Positions 8,879 to 17,208 of a stretch of DNA of 64,000 nucleotides are shown here, piece by piece (position 1 is the stretch's first letter; each line of letters starts with the position of its first letter). Source of the stretch: JAVSMW01 sp032027005 (GTDB taxonomy: Bacteria > Bacillota > Thermincolia > Thermincolales > UBA2595); NCBI GenBank assembly GCA_032027005.1, contig JAVSMW010000003.1, forward strand, positions 291,499-355,498. The letters run 5' to 3'. A program made the translations under genes and the position numbers. Below the pieces are notes generated by a model. It was given only the letters and a program-made list of their open reading frames with translations. It had not been told where the DNA came from and did not search any database.

Positions 8879-9723
8879 TAAATAACCACCCTTTCAGGAC
8901 CCTCTGGCCGCCCCAAAGTTCTGACAGGAATTACTTGATTAATAACAGTTCCATCTTTTAGGTCATAAGAAAACACTTTAGCGCAAATGTCATAGAGTTC
9001 CTTTAAGTTCTCCTCTGTCAATACCTCTGAAGGTTTGCCTACTTTGGAAAAAGACCGGCGACTCATCATTGCTACTCTGGTTCTAACCAGATTATTTTCA
9101 AAGTAGAAGGCGTGATTTGGAAAGTGAGTGGCCATAATTATTGACACTCCGGTATCCTTAACTAAGCGGACAATAGTTTCAAGGACAGTTAACTCGTGTT
9201 TGAAATCCAGATGGGCTGTTGGCTCATCCATAATAATAATGGAGGATTTCTGAGCTAACGCCCTGGCTATCATAACCAGCTGCCCTTCACCGCCACTCAA
9301 TCTGGTGTAAGGGCGATCCACAAAATCTGCTATGCCTGCAATTTCCAGGGCTTCTTCAACAATTTTCATATCTTGGACCGAAGGGGAAGAAAAAAATCCG
9401 GTATAAGCTGCCCGTCCCATAAGAACTATTTCCTTAACAGTATAAGGAAAAGTCTTTTCATGGGCCTGAGGAACGTAAGCTATCTCCCGGGCAATATCAC
9501 GAGGCTTAAATCTACTGATATCAAAACCCTTTAATGTAATTGCGCCCCCCCTGATTTTATTGATCCCCAGTAAACAATCCAGCAGAGTTGTCTTACCGCA
9601 GCCGTTAGGCCCTGCCAGACAAAATACTTCTCCCGGCTTTAGCGCAAAACTTAAATTGCAGAAAATATCTGCGGCCGCATAACCAAAAGTGACGGAATCC
9701 ACCTCTAAAAGGGGCACTACCAT
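8878..9723 (-). CDS. ABC transporter ATP-binding protein (FecE/MolC type)
   Basis: The 281-residue ATPase has Walker A GPNGCGKTT, signature RLSGGEGQLVMIARALAQ and Walker B SIIIMDEPTAHLD, the pattern of FecE/BtuD/MolC ATPases. Its start overlaps the permease stop by seven bases and its stop overlaps the binding-protein start, so the three genes form one translational unit. The C-terminal 40 residues (TVINQVIPVRTLGRPEGPE) extend past the usual nucleotide-binding domain. Confidence 0.88.
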   Translation of the reverse strand: MVVPLLEVDSVTFGYAAADIFCNLSFALKPGEVFCLAGPNGCGKTTLLDCLLGINKIRGGAITLKGFDISRFKPRDIAREIAYVPQAHEKTFPYTVKEIVLMGRAAYTGFFSSPSVQDMKIVEEALEIAGIADFVDRPYTRLSGGEGQLVMIARALAQKSSIIIMDEPTAHLDFKHELTVLETIVRLVKDTGVSIIMATHFPNHAFYFENNLVRTRVAMMSRRSFSKVGKPSEVLTEENLKELYDICAKVFSYDLKDGTVINQVIPVRTLGRPEGPERVVI

Positions 9724-10727
9724 CCACCCCCTTTTGTTTTTTTGAGCAAATATACGAAAAAAGGTCCGCCCACCAAGGCAGTCAGAATGCCTAAAGGAAT
9801 TTCCGAACCAGTGATTATTCTGCCAATATTGTCAACGATGATTAAAAAGCTTGCTCCCAGAAAGAGGCTGGCCGGAACCAGAACTTTATTGTCATTGCCT
9901 ACTATCATCCGACCTATGTGCGGGATAACCAGCCCGACCCACCCGATGATACCACTCACACAAACAGCTCCGGCAGTGGCAATTGTTGTACAAAAAATGA
10001 TTATTCCTTTGTTTAAGTTAGTATTTAAACCCAGGGTCTGCGCTTCCTTATCTCCCATTGAGAGAATATTCAGCCGCCAGCGCACTGCCAATATACCACC
10101 AATCCCAATCAACATGGGGACACCTCCGACCAGTACATCACGATAACTGGCTGAGGCCAGACTTCCCATCAGCCAGAAGGTAATGGCAGGCAGCTGGTTA
10201 TAGGGATCAGCGACATACTTGGTAAAAGAAAGGAGAGCAGCAAATACCGAAGAAACAATAACACCCCCAAGAACCAGCATGATGGTGGGGGTTGTATTAT
10301 ATACCCGCCCTATCAGATAGCTGGCTAAAACGGCTATCCCGGCAAAGCAGAAAGAAAACAAATAAATATGGGTTGTGGAATTGAAGAGCAGGATAGCCAA
10401 AGCAGCACCAAATCCGGCACCTGAACTCACTCCCAGAATACCTGAACTGACCAGGGGATTTCGAAACAAGCCCTGAAAAGCTGCTCCGCTTATAGCCAGG
10501 GAGCCGCCAACCAAAGCCCCCAGAACAGCCCTGGGCAGCCGGATCTCCCATATTATGGCCTCATACTGGTCAGGCATAACTGTTTGCCCACCGATAAGTT
10601 TGGTCCAGAGAACCTTCACAACTACTGACATGGAAATGGGATACCGGCCTATAAACAGGGACAAAAAAATGCAGGCCAGGGGTGCTATAAACAAGAGTAT
10701 AAAAATAAACCTCTTTTTCGTCGTCAT
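9717..10727 (-). CDS. FecCD-family ABC transporter permease
   Basis: The protein has about ten membrane segments and the FecCD signatures RLPRAVLGALVGGSLAISGAAFQ and GWVGLVIPHIGR. Starting at the ATG at 10727 it is 336 residues, the usual length. This ATG overlaps the stop of the upstream surface-protein gene (TGATG), implying coupling; an ATG at 10745 is also in frame. It forms a type II importer with the ATPase and lipoprotein genes downstream. Confidence 0.9.
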   Translation of the reverse strand: MTTKKRFIFILLFIAPLACIFLSLFIGRYPISMSVVVKVLWTKLIGGQTVMPDQYEAIIWEIRLPRAVLGALVGGSLAISGAAFQGLFRNPLVSSGILGVSSGAGFGAALAILLFNSTTHIYLFSFCFAGIAVLASYLIGRVYNTTPTIMLVLGGVIVSSVFAALLSFTKYVADPYNQLPAITFWLMGSLASASYRDVLVGGVPMLIGIGGILAVRWRLNILSMGDKEAQTLGLNTNLNKGIIIFCTTIATAGAVCVSGIIGWVGLVIPHIGRMIVGNDNKVLVPASLFLGASFLIIVDNIGRIITGSEIPLGILTALVGGPFFVYLLKKTKGGGW

Positions 10728-11583
10728 CACTTTCTCTTTTTCCAATAGCCCAGAGCCAAAACTATGATTACTGCCAATAATCCGGCAAGAGGCAAAATTC
10801 CGATTCCGGATCCTTGGTCAGTACTGCTGTCCGGTGACGGGGCCGGCCCTTTGGACTCACCAGCAGCAAGAACTGAGTTTTCAGCTGTGGACGTTGGAGT
10901 TGTATTGGCCTGTTCATTTACAATTTTTTGGTCTTCTGCGGAAATCTTTGTGGCTGCTTGATTGACTGAATTTGGTGAAGAAGAAGCCTTCACAGGGTCT
11001 TGCTTAGTTTCGGGCTTGACAGCCGATGTTGTGCTTGTAGCAGGCGAGAGGCTTTTTTCCTTTTCAGGTGATGCGCTTTTGTCCTGTGCAGCAGAACCTT
11101 TGGCGGTGGCAAAAGTAATGCTTACCGGTTGGCCTAAAGTTACCCCGCTTTTGGAGCTGAGGTCAGGTGAAATTTTAACAGTATACTGGGTGTCTGGCGA
11201 TAGCTGTGCTGTTGGTGAAATTATTATTATCCGCTTCTTTTCAGGCGCCATCTGATCATCTGCCATCAGGACTTTGATGGGAATCTGTTTACCGTCTGTC
11301 GAATGCAGGGAAAAACACTTTTGATTTTTCTCGCTGACACTCATATTAATCACATTTTTGCTGAAAGGGTTATTTCTGCAGATAAAGGCACACCCTGCTG
11401 ATTCTGTGCAGGGTCTGAAGAAACAAGGGTCAGGGGCTCCCCCTGACCCCCACTTGTTCCGTCGCTTTTTTCGGCGTATGCCTGGAGTGCAGGCATCCCC
11501 AAAAACAGTGCAGTCATTATCATCGTTATTACGCCGGTTTTAAATTTTTCGAAAGCTTCCTGAATCAAGTTTTTCACCCCCAC
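10727..11583 (-). pseudogene. Ig-like (SbsA-type) surface protein gene with frameshift
   Basis: Two frames make one protein. The first (11350-11583) has a signal peptide and the start of a bacterial Ig-like domain (LTLVSSDPAQNQQGVP ... EITLSAKM). The second (10727-11353) continues it (INMSVSEKNQKCFSL ... LSPDTQYTVKISPDL), then a Ser/Thr/Pro/Lys-rich linker and a C-terminal membrane anchor ending KKRK. The expected junction ITLxFSKNVINM is broken by a 1- or 4-base change at about 11355-11365. The halves overlap as ATGTGA, so coupled translation of two pieces is also possible. Confidence 0.7.
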
Positions 11584-11615
11584 TTAACGTTCCAGGCTAT
11601 TGCGTAGAGAGACCG

Positions 11616-12590
11616 TTAGCGGACAGGTTTGGCTGCAAAATTATCCAATTCTCCGCCATCATTAGCTTTAATCCAGGCATCCTTATTCTCGCTCTTTGTG
11701 TATGCAATAGTAAGCGCTTGGCTTGCCGCTACCTTTTTGCCCACGACCAGCTTTATTTTCCCGGGTGTGTTGGTTGATTCAATTGCAGATATCCCTGCTG
11801 CTGCCCCATCAACCAATACGGTGAATTGTGCACAGGCATCAGCCATTAAGGCCGCGGAGGGAATAGAAATTTCTTTGTCAAAAGCAAGGCTGATATCCCC
11901 CTTATTAGTGACTTCCATAGATGATAATACCGGGGCTTTGACAGGTGCGGGCTTTTCTTCTGGTGCAGGCTTTTCTTCCTGAGAGGGGGCCGGTGCTGAG
12001 GAAATAAGTACCACAGCTGCTTCCGCCCTGGTTATGGCCTGGGCAGGCCGGAAGGTCTTATCGGGATACCTGCTGATTATTCCCTTGGCCAGAATGGCAT
12101 TTACAGCTGATTTGCTCCAGGCGGCTATTTCACCAGAGTCATTAAAGCTATTTAACTGATCAGCTGCGGTATCGTCAAGTTTTAAAACCTTGGCCAAAAC
12201 GGCGGCTGCTTCCTGCCTCTCAATCTCTTTGTTGGGTTTAAAGGTGCCGTCCGGGTAACCAGATATGTAACCTGCAGCTTTTGCCTTGGCAATCTCGCCC
12301 GCGAACCAGTCGGATGCTTTAATATCTTTATAATCAGTCTGGCTCTCTGCACTAAATCCAAAAGCTTTGTTAACCATTGTTACAAATTCGGCCCGGGTGA
12401 TTAAATTATCAGGTTTAAAGCTGCCGTCAGCGTACCCCGAGATAATCCCCCGGTTTACCAATTCGGCAGTTTGCTTAGCGGCCCAATGTCCGTTGATATC
12501 CTGAGGTACTGCCGAAGCGAAATTTATAAGTGAGAAAAAAAGTATCAGCAATGTGCCAATTACAAAAAAAGACTTAGTTTTTCTCCTCAT
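11616..12590 (-). CDS. S-layer homology (SLH) domain surface protein
   Basis: After a signal peptide (residues 1-28) there are three SLH repeats, each with the GHW/ADWF ... GYADGSFKP ... TRAE pattern (about residues 32-80, 90-140, 150-195). A Pro/Glu linker and a C-terminal beta domain of about 110 residues with SwmB/Ig-like character follow. The protein would bind pyruvylated secondary wall polymers and sit in the S-layer. It is encoded between tupA and the Ig-like gene, which suggests an envelope component made together with the uptake system. Confidence 0.88.
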   Translation of the reverse strand: MRRKTKSFFVIGTLLILFFSLINFASAVPQDINGHWAAKQTAELVNRGIISGYADGSFKPDNLITRAEFVTMVNKAFGFSAESQTDYKDIKASDWFAGEIAKAKAAGYISGYPDGTFKPNKEIERQEAAAVLAKVLKLDDTAADQLNSFNDSGEIAAWSKSAVNAILAKGIISRYPDKTFRPAQAITRAEAAVVLISSAPAPSQEEKPAPEEKPAPVKAPVLSSMEVTNKGDISLAFDKEISIPSAALMADACAQFTVLVDGAAAGISAIESTNTPGKIKLVVGKKVAASQALTIAYTKSENKDAWIKANDGGELDNFAAKPVR

Positions 12591-12667
12591 CTTTTCTCTC
12601 CTTTGGTTTATTGTAGTCTCTCAAAGATTCAAGATTCTATAATTACTTTTTTCTGCCACAAGGCCTT

Positions 12668-12750
12668 CTCGGAGATGTCCGGGAATCTGGTAAGGTGTTG
12701 CGGAAAATCTGGAGCAATGCCTTGCCAGATTCCCCGGCCGCATTTCCGAG
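12668..12750. repeat. Long imperfect inverted repeat after tupA
   Basis: The arms 12668-12701 and 12714-12750 share CTCGGA, CCGGG and GGGAATCTGG blocks and fold into a hairpin of more than 30 pairs with a 12-base loop. Five differences between the arms are all G-T type if the plus strand is the RNA. It lies directly after the tupA stop and before the SLH gene, where it could stabilise or partly terminate the tupA message. Confidence 0.65.
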
Positions 12751-12758
12751 AGCCTGGG

Positions 12759-13682
12759 TTATTTTCCTATGGCGTCATCACTTTTGCCGGCATCCGGGAT
12801 GAACAGGGACTGCCCAAATTTATCTTTGCCAAATTCAGCGATAGCAGCCTGGGTTTTGGCATCAATCATGAAATCTACAAAGGCTTTAGCCCCATCAGCA
12901 TTGACTTTGGGGAATTTCTCGGGATTGACTTGCATTACGTGATAGATATTCAGCAGTGATTTCTCACCTTCCACCACTATTTCCAGGGCCAGGTTCTTTT
13001 GCAGAGATAGGAATGTAGCGCGGTCTGTCAGTGCATAGCCACTTTTCTCAGATGCTATATTGAGGGTTTGCCCCATTCCGGAACCGCTTTCCTGATACCA
13101 TTTTCCTTCGGCCTTGATATTTACTCCTTTCCAGAGAGACTTTTCTTTTTTATCTGTGCCGGAATCATCACCACGGGATACGAACAGAGACTGGCTGTTA
13201 GAGATAGCTTTGAAGGCTTCAGCGACAGTTTTCATTCCTTTTACCTTGGCGGGGTCGCTTTTGGGCCCTACAAGAACAAAATCATTATGCATAACGAGCT
13301 GATAATTGACAGCTGTTTTTTCGTCAACCAGTTTTTTCTCAGAGGCCGGGGCATGAACCAGCAGTACATCGGCTTCGCCCTTTTCTCCCATAGCCAAAGC
13401 CTGCCCGGTACCAACAGCAATCGTTTTAATTTTATATCCTGTTGCCTGTTCAAAATCAGGAATCAACGCATCCAGAAGTCCTGAGTCTTGGGTACTGGTA
13501 GTAGTTGCCAGGATTACACTCGGATTGGCAGGTTCCTCTGCCTTTGGAGCCTCAGCTTTAGGGGCCTCACCCTGGGCCGCCGGGGCCTGGGTCTGTGAAC
13601 CTGAATCTGCCGGCGGTGTTGACCCACAGCCGGCAAGCAGTAAAACGAAGATTGAAGCTAAGACCAGAAACCATTTTTTCAT
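12759..13682 (-). CDS. tupA: Tungstate-binding lipoprotein
   Basis: A lipoprotein signal (MKKWFLVLASIFVLLLAGC) is followed by a Pro/Ala/Glu-rich linker and a PBP domain with the TupA signature LATTTSTQDSGLLDALIP and VSRGDDSGTDKKE. The family binds tungstate with very high affinity. I chose the ATG at 13682 because AGGAG lies seven bases upstream; an ATG at 13703 is possible. It is preceded by its own promoter and followed by a long hairpin. The cognate permease and ATPase are encoded at 4.3-5.8 kb, separated by an unrelated ABC operon. Confidence 0.92.
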   Translation of the reverse strand: MKKWFLVLASIFVLLLAGCGSTPPADSGSQTQAPAAQGEAPKAEAPKAEEPANPSVILATTTSTQDSGLLDALIPDFEQATGYKIKTIAVGTGQALAMGEKGEADVLLVHAPASEKKLVDEKTAVNYQLVMHNDFVLVGPKSDPAKVKGMKTVAEAFKAISNSQSLFVSRGDDSGTDKKEKSLWKGVNIKAEGKWYQESGSGMGQTLNIASEKSGYALTDRATFLSLQKNLALEIVVEGEKSLLNIYHVMQVNPEKFPKVNADGAKAFVDFMIDAKTQAAIAEFGKDKFGQSLFIPDAGKSDDAIGK

Positions 13683-13740
13683 TTTGATACTCCTACTAAA
13701 CATAATAATTCTCCCTTCTTTTGCAAAGTAAATCAGTTTA

Positions 13741-13808
13741 ATTTTAATTTAATAAAAACATGTTGTCAATCTGTTTCGTTTGGTTTAGTTCTGTTTGGTT
13801 TGGTTTAA
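13741..13808 (-). promoter_or_regulatory. tupA promoter with repeated AAC/CCAAA boxes
   Basis: On the minus strand TTGACA (13769-13764) and TAAAAT (13746-13741) are separated by exactly 17 bases. Directly upstream is a run of short repeats, including CTAAACC at 13782-13788 and TTAAACC at 13802-13808. The layout mirrors the promoter of the HTH-PBP regulator gene at 6872-6954. Confidence 0.65.
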
Positions 13809-13995
13809 TTGTCTTTTGGCCTATTTGAATTTGTTTGGCACAGTCTTATGCTCAGTATTTTAGCTGAGTGACGCCTTTAATTACAGGCGGGTTATGTATA
13901 ATGATTTCATTATTGTTGGTCTTCCGGGGGATCCGGCCGGTATCCGGGAGTTAAGAACTGCAAATTCTAATAGTGCCAGAAAAAACATAATGATG

Positions 13996-14034
13996 ACATG
14001 CCGGGACACGACTCAAAATGCGTCCCGGCATTTA
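13996..14034 (-). terminator. Hairpin downstream of modD
   Basis: ATGCCGGGAC pairs with GTCCCGGCAT around 13998-14032, shortly after the modD stop, with a T run a dozen bases farther on the minus strand. The rest of the 396-base gap between modD and tupA holds the tupA promoter and one weak TTATG-N10-CATAA-like site at 13971-13990. Confidence 0.6.
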
Positions 14035-14078
14035 AAATAATCAATTCGTTTATACAGATAACAGATACTCAGTGGCGA

Positions 14079-14939
14079 TTAGCCATCTGATAAAGGTTCT
14101 ATTTTGGTGCCCATATCAACGGGCTTGCCAAAATAAACCGATGTGAGGACCAGACCATCTACACCTGTCTGGGCATAGTGTCCCGCATTGATCTCATTGA
14201 TTCCCCCGGCCGCCAGGAGGACTATGTTGTTATTTTGTGTTCTGACCTGCTCCACTGCCTTTTGTAATTCAGCTGGAGGCATTTTATCAAACTGCAGGCC
14301 ATCTACCCCTGACGCAGACAGCACCAGTGCCTCTTCAACAGTCTCCACTTCGACGATAATTTTCTTTTCACAGCTTTTTCTTCTGATTTCACCGAGCTTA
14401 GTGAGAAGCCCCCCTAGCCCGCCGATAAAATTCAGGTGCTGTTTAAAAATCAGCACAGTTTCCGATATCCCCAGCCTGTGCGGCAGGCCGCCTCCGGCTA
14501 TCACTGCCTTCACCGACAACTCTTTGGTCCCAGGAAAAATCTTGCGGGTACTTAGAATTTCAATATTGGGATTAACCTGTCTGGCCTTGACCAGAATGTT
14601 ACTTGTTCTGGTTGCAATACCTGAGGTATATTCCAGGATATTCATAGATACCTTCCAGGCCATATGCAGGTCTCCGGCACTGCCTACACCTTCAATAACA
14701 GTGGTTTGAGGCTGGACCTTGGCACCTGAAGAGACATATTGCCCAGAAGTAATATTAAGCTTATTAAATATTCGCAGCACCTCTTCCGTACCGCATACCA
14801 CTGCCTCTTCCCGGCAGATAAATTCCATTTTCCCCTTTTTTCCGGCAAAATCGAGAAGCTGGGTAGTCAGGTCCAGATATGGGACATCTTCCTTGATAAA
14901 CCTGTCGATGGTTTCATCTGTAAAATAAATAATTTCCAA
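14079..14939 (-). CDS. modD: ModD-like nicotinate-nucleotide pyrophosphorylase homologue
   Basis: The 286-residue protein belongs to the NadC fold family: an N-terminal QPRTase domain, then TRKIFPGTKELSVKAVIAGGG and HRLGISETVLIFKQH. It is the ModD branch, encoded with molybdate and tungstate transport genes rather than with nadA/nadB. The biochemical role of ModD is not established. The start is a TTG preceded by AGGAGGTG. It is encoded between tupA and the FmdE fusion on the same strand. Confidence 0.82.
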   Translation of the reverse strand: MEIIYFTDETIDRFIKEDVPYLDLTTQLLDFAGKKGKMEFICREEAVVCGTEEVLRIFNKLNITSGQYVSSGAKVQPQTTVIEGVGSAGDLHMAWKVSMNILEYTSGIATRTSNILVKARQVNPNIEILSTRKIFPGTKELSVKAVIAGGGLPHRLGISETVLIFKQHLNFIGGLGGLLTKLGEIRRKSCEKKIIVEVETVEEALVLSASGVDGLQFDKMPPAELQKAVEQVRTQNNNIVLLAAGGINEINAGHYAQTGVDGLVLTSVYFGKPVDMGTKIEPLSDG

Positions 14940-15044
14940 ACACCTCCTCTAATAATAGCATCTCGGATATTAATTCTCTTTTACGCTATAAGGCTTAGCG
15001 TATTAGATTAGACTTTTCCCTTCACGTCAGCAAGTCCAAAAAGA

Positions 15045-15084
15045 AAACGCAGAGGTGGCAGAGGACGCCAAGGACACAGAGGCC
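15045..15084. repeat. CGCAGAGG/CACAGAGG short tandem repeat
   Basis: Short repeats based on (A)CGCAGAGG and CACAGAGG fill part of the gap between modD and the FmdE gene. The same kind of repeat occurs at 21730-21757. Such arrays are scattered between genes in many bacterial genomes; no function is evident. Confidence 0.5.
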
Positions 15085-15119
15085 TTACTAATGTAGTTAT
15101 CTGCTTATAGTACCTGGAA

Positions 15120-16136
15120 CTACTTGTTCTTCATTTCAACCTTAAACAGCATATCTGCAGGCAGCTTCTCAATATACCCTGTGTTCATACCGGCGACGCC
15201 GTTTTTGATGGTGATCTTTATCACCTTGGACCCATCTTCCCATACAGTTTCTTCCTCATTTCCACTTTCTATAAAGAAGAAGCGAGATGGATTAGCGAGC
15301 TTAGCCTGAGTAATTCCCTGAAAAGTGTCACCTAAACACCGGGAACCTTTGACAGTTAGTTTAATATTATCGGCTGCCAGTTGGCCCAGCTCCTTTTCGG
15401 CCAGGATTGCCATTTTCACTGCCAGTACCAATTGGGCACATTTTTCCCGGTGATGGTTTAAGGCTTGCTTCATTATCATCTGTTCCAGCATTTTGGAGTC
15501 AGCCGGTCTGATATAAGGAACAGTCGGTGAAAAAATGATATCTTGCTCGTAATAGGATTTGATGTCTAATATTGGAGTCCCGTCGATAAAATCAAGGTCT
15601 GACACAGTAAGCATGTTGCCCTCGACTTTTTCCAGTTTTACTACTGTCAGCCCGATTGGATTTGGCCGGCTAAAGGCCCTAAGGCCAAATGTAACATCAA
15701 ATAGTTCATCATCATTATAATTCAGCAGCTCTGCCCCCCGTTCGTGTCTGAGCCTGAAAAATTCGTCTTTTTCCTGTGCTGTCGCTGTCCCAATTTTTAC
15801 TTTTTCATGGAGCATGATGGGCTCATTGGATGTCCAGAGCGGAAGCTTTAGAGAAATCCGCATGCCCTGACCGTTTTTCTTATTTATGAACCGAAAAGCC
15901 TGTTTCCCCCTGTTTTCGATAATGAGAGCATCATTGCCAATAGTGCAGCCGGTGACAATCTGGATTCCATCCAAACCGCACACATCGTTTTCAGCCACAA
16001 CAACGTACTGAATACCGAGGGGCATCCCGCTGTTTAATCTTTTCACTGCCAGTAAGCCCGCTCTGTATCCTGTTACAATCCCCGGACAAAGATGTCCATG
16101 AAACTTGATAGTTGTCTCTAACAAAGCATCTTGCAT
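15120..16136 (-). CDS. FmdE-domain protein with internal TrmO/TsaA-like segment
   Basis: Residues 8-115 match the FmdE domain: FHGHLCPGIVTGYRAGL, the ENDVCGLDGIQIVTGCTIGN cysteine region and RGKQAFRF. Residues about 150-200 look like the C-terminal part of the TrmO/TsaA fold (FSRPNPIGLTVVKLEKVEGN, DGTPILDIKSY). The last 120 residues contain CLGDTFQGITQAKLANPSRF, again FmdE-like. FmdE proteins are associated with tungsten or molybdenum formylmethanofuran dehydrogenase and with Moco chemistry. ATG at 16136 has GAGGTG upstream. The role of the fusion is unknown. Confidence 0.75.
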   Translation of the reverse strand: MQDALLETTIKFHGHLCPGIVTGYRAGLLAVKRLNSGMPLGIQYVVVAENDVCGLDGIQIVTGCTIGNDALIIENRGKQAFRFINKKNGQGMRISLKLPLWTSNEPIMLHEKVKIGTATAQEKDEFFRLRHERGAELLNYNDDELFDVTFGLRAFSRPNPIGLTVVKLEKVEGNMLTVSDLDFIDGTPILDIKSYYEQDIIFSPTVPYIRPADSKMLEQMIMKQALNHHREKCAQLVLAVKMAILAEKELGQLAADNIKLTVKGSRCLGDTFQGITQAKLANPSRFFFIESGNEEETVWEDGSKVIKITIKNGVAGMNTGYIEKLPADMLFKVEMKNK

Positions 16137-16160
16137 TACCCACACCTCACCTGATTAATA

Positions 16161-16467
16161 TTAAGACTTGTCTGTACTATTCTGCCATTTTTTTCGATAT
16201 GATTCCAAGGGTTTTAAAATCACTGCTTCAACTACCACTACCAGCACAATTAATACCAGGGCCCAGGCAAAGAGCTTATCTGTTTCCAGATAATTTCTGG
16301 TCAGGGCGATAGCCGGTCCTATCCCTTCTCTGGCCCCCATGATTTCGGCAAAAACTACTAGCCTTAAGGAAGATGCCGCACTTAAAGCAAAACCGGCTAA
16401 GAAGCCTTGTAAGAGGCCGGGCAGATAAATTTTTCCGACCTGCACCCACCGGGGTACACAGCCCTTG
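16161..16467 (-). pseudogene. Remnant of NitT/TauT-type ABC permease
   Basis: Only the last third of an SsuC/TauC-type permease remains: PRWVQVGKIYLPGLLQGF, then SLRLVVFAEIMGAREGIG and a final membrane helix. A whole permease has about 250 residues. The sequence similarity stops at the edge of the perfect palindrome at 16468-16528, which carries an in-frame TGA. Together with the deleted ATPase gene next to it, this is a dead importer locus. Confidence 0.8.
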
Positions 16468-16528
16468 GATAAGTGAAACTTGCTTCAAGTGGAGTATAAA
16501 ACTCCACTTGAAGCAAGTTTCACTTATC
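16468..16528. repeat. Perfect 28-bp inverted repeat with 5-base loop
   Basis: The arm at 16468-16495 (GATAAGTGAAAC ... AGTGGAGT) is repeated exactly in inverse at 16501-16528 around the loop ATAAA. One arm includes the last codons and TGA stop of the ATPase remnant. The position, exactly at the broken end of the permease remnant, suggests a fold-back duplication formed during the rearrangement that destroyed the locus. Confidence 0.9.
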
Positions 16529-17027
16529 GATTTTAATTTTATTCAAATACGCAAGCTGCTGGCTGCAGTACTCTTCACTTCGTTCTTCCCTATGTACGGC
16601 AAATTTGTATTCACCGGCCACATTACATGGTCTGCCCTGCATGATGACAAGTCGATCGGCCAGGTATACCGCATCCTCAAAATTGTGGGTAACCATGATT
16701 ACAGTACATGGTTTCCACTTTAACAGATTCAGCAGATACTTCCGCAAGGACTCCTTTAACTGGTAGTCAAGTGCAGACATTGCACCAGGGCAGTAATCTC
16801 GGTTCCTGAAAGACATAACCTACTCTTGACGTCTTATCTAACTCAACAAGTCCCTGATCAGGTTTTTGCAGTCCGGCCGCCAGGTGCAGCAAAGTTGTTT
16901 TTCCTATTCCCGAAGGTCCCATGACACAAAGCAGTTCAGCGGTTTCAATCCTGTGGCTGAAATTGTGAAATATCTTTATTTGGCCAAAACTTTTAGAGAC
17001 CCTATCTAAAATAATCAGGCTGATCAC
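16520..17027 (-). pseudogene. Internally deleted ABC transporter ATPase
   Basis: The 5' part encodes Walker A (GPSGIGKTTLL) and the Q-loop (VGYVFQEPRLLPW). The 3' part resumes at SALDYQLKESLRKYLL, followed by VIMVTHNFEDAVYLADRL in another frame. The stretch with the signature motif and Walker B (about 80 residues) is missing, with the joint near 16770-16780. The gene cannot make a working ATPase. It follows a Moco-type riboswitch and precedes the permease remnant, so the lost importer was probably controlled by molybdenum or tungsten cofactor. Confidence 0.85.
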
Positions 17028-17056
17028 TCCATAATAAAAACTAAAAGCTATGCTTG

Positions 17057-17080
17057 GAAAAGGCATAGCTTTGTTATGCC
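17057..17080 (-). terminator. Terminator hairpin after the Moco riboswitch
   Basis: On the minus strand GGCATA (17080-17075) pairs with TATGCC (17067-17062) and is followed by TTTTCC. It lies between the riboswitch and the ATPase remnant, as expected for control by early termination. Confidence 0.55.
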
Positions 17081-17081
17081 C

Positions 17082-17197
17082 AACTCAACACAACGCCCTC
17101 CTTTCCAAATAGGAGGCACAAAGGTTTCCCTTCATACCTATTGGCCTGATGACCATATCACTGGGATTTAGGCTGTCAGGCTCGATGAGCCGGTATG
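17082..17197 (-). ncRNA. Moco/Tuco-type riboswitch
   Basis: Read on the minus strand, the leader contains GAGCCTGACAGCC at the 5' side, a variable middle, then GAAGGGAAACCTTTGTGCC and the CCTCC ... GGAGGGCG closing stem. This is the conserved core of the molybdenum (tungsten) cofactor riboswitch. It is followed by a terminator and by the decayed ABC importer. The identification rests on remembered consensus; a covariance-model search would settle it. Confidence 0.75.
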
Positions 17198-17208
17198 ATA
17201 ATTAGCCA

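Noticed and set aside
11350..11360. TGA between the two Ig-like frames as a selenocysteine codon
   Set aside because: The two frames are not in the same phase across the TGA, so recoding cannot join them; a frameshift explains it.
16276..16488. 70-codon frame beginning MKQVSLIQG
   Set aside because: It is a different phase of the permease remnant and starts inside the palindrome.
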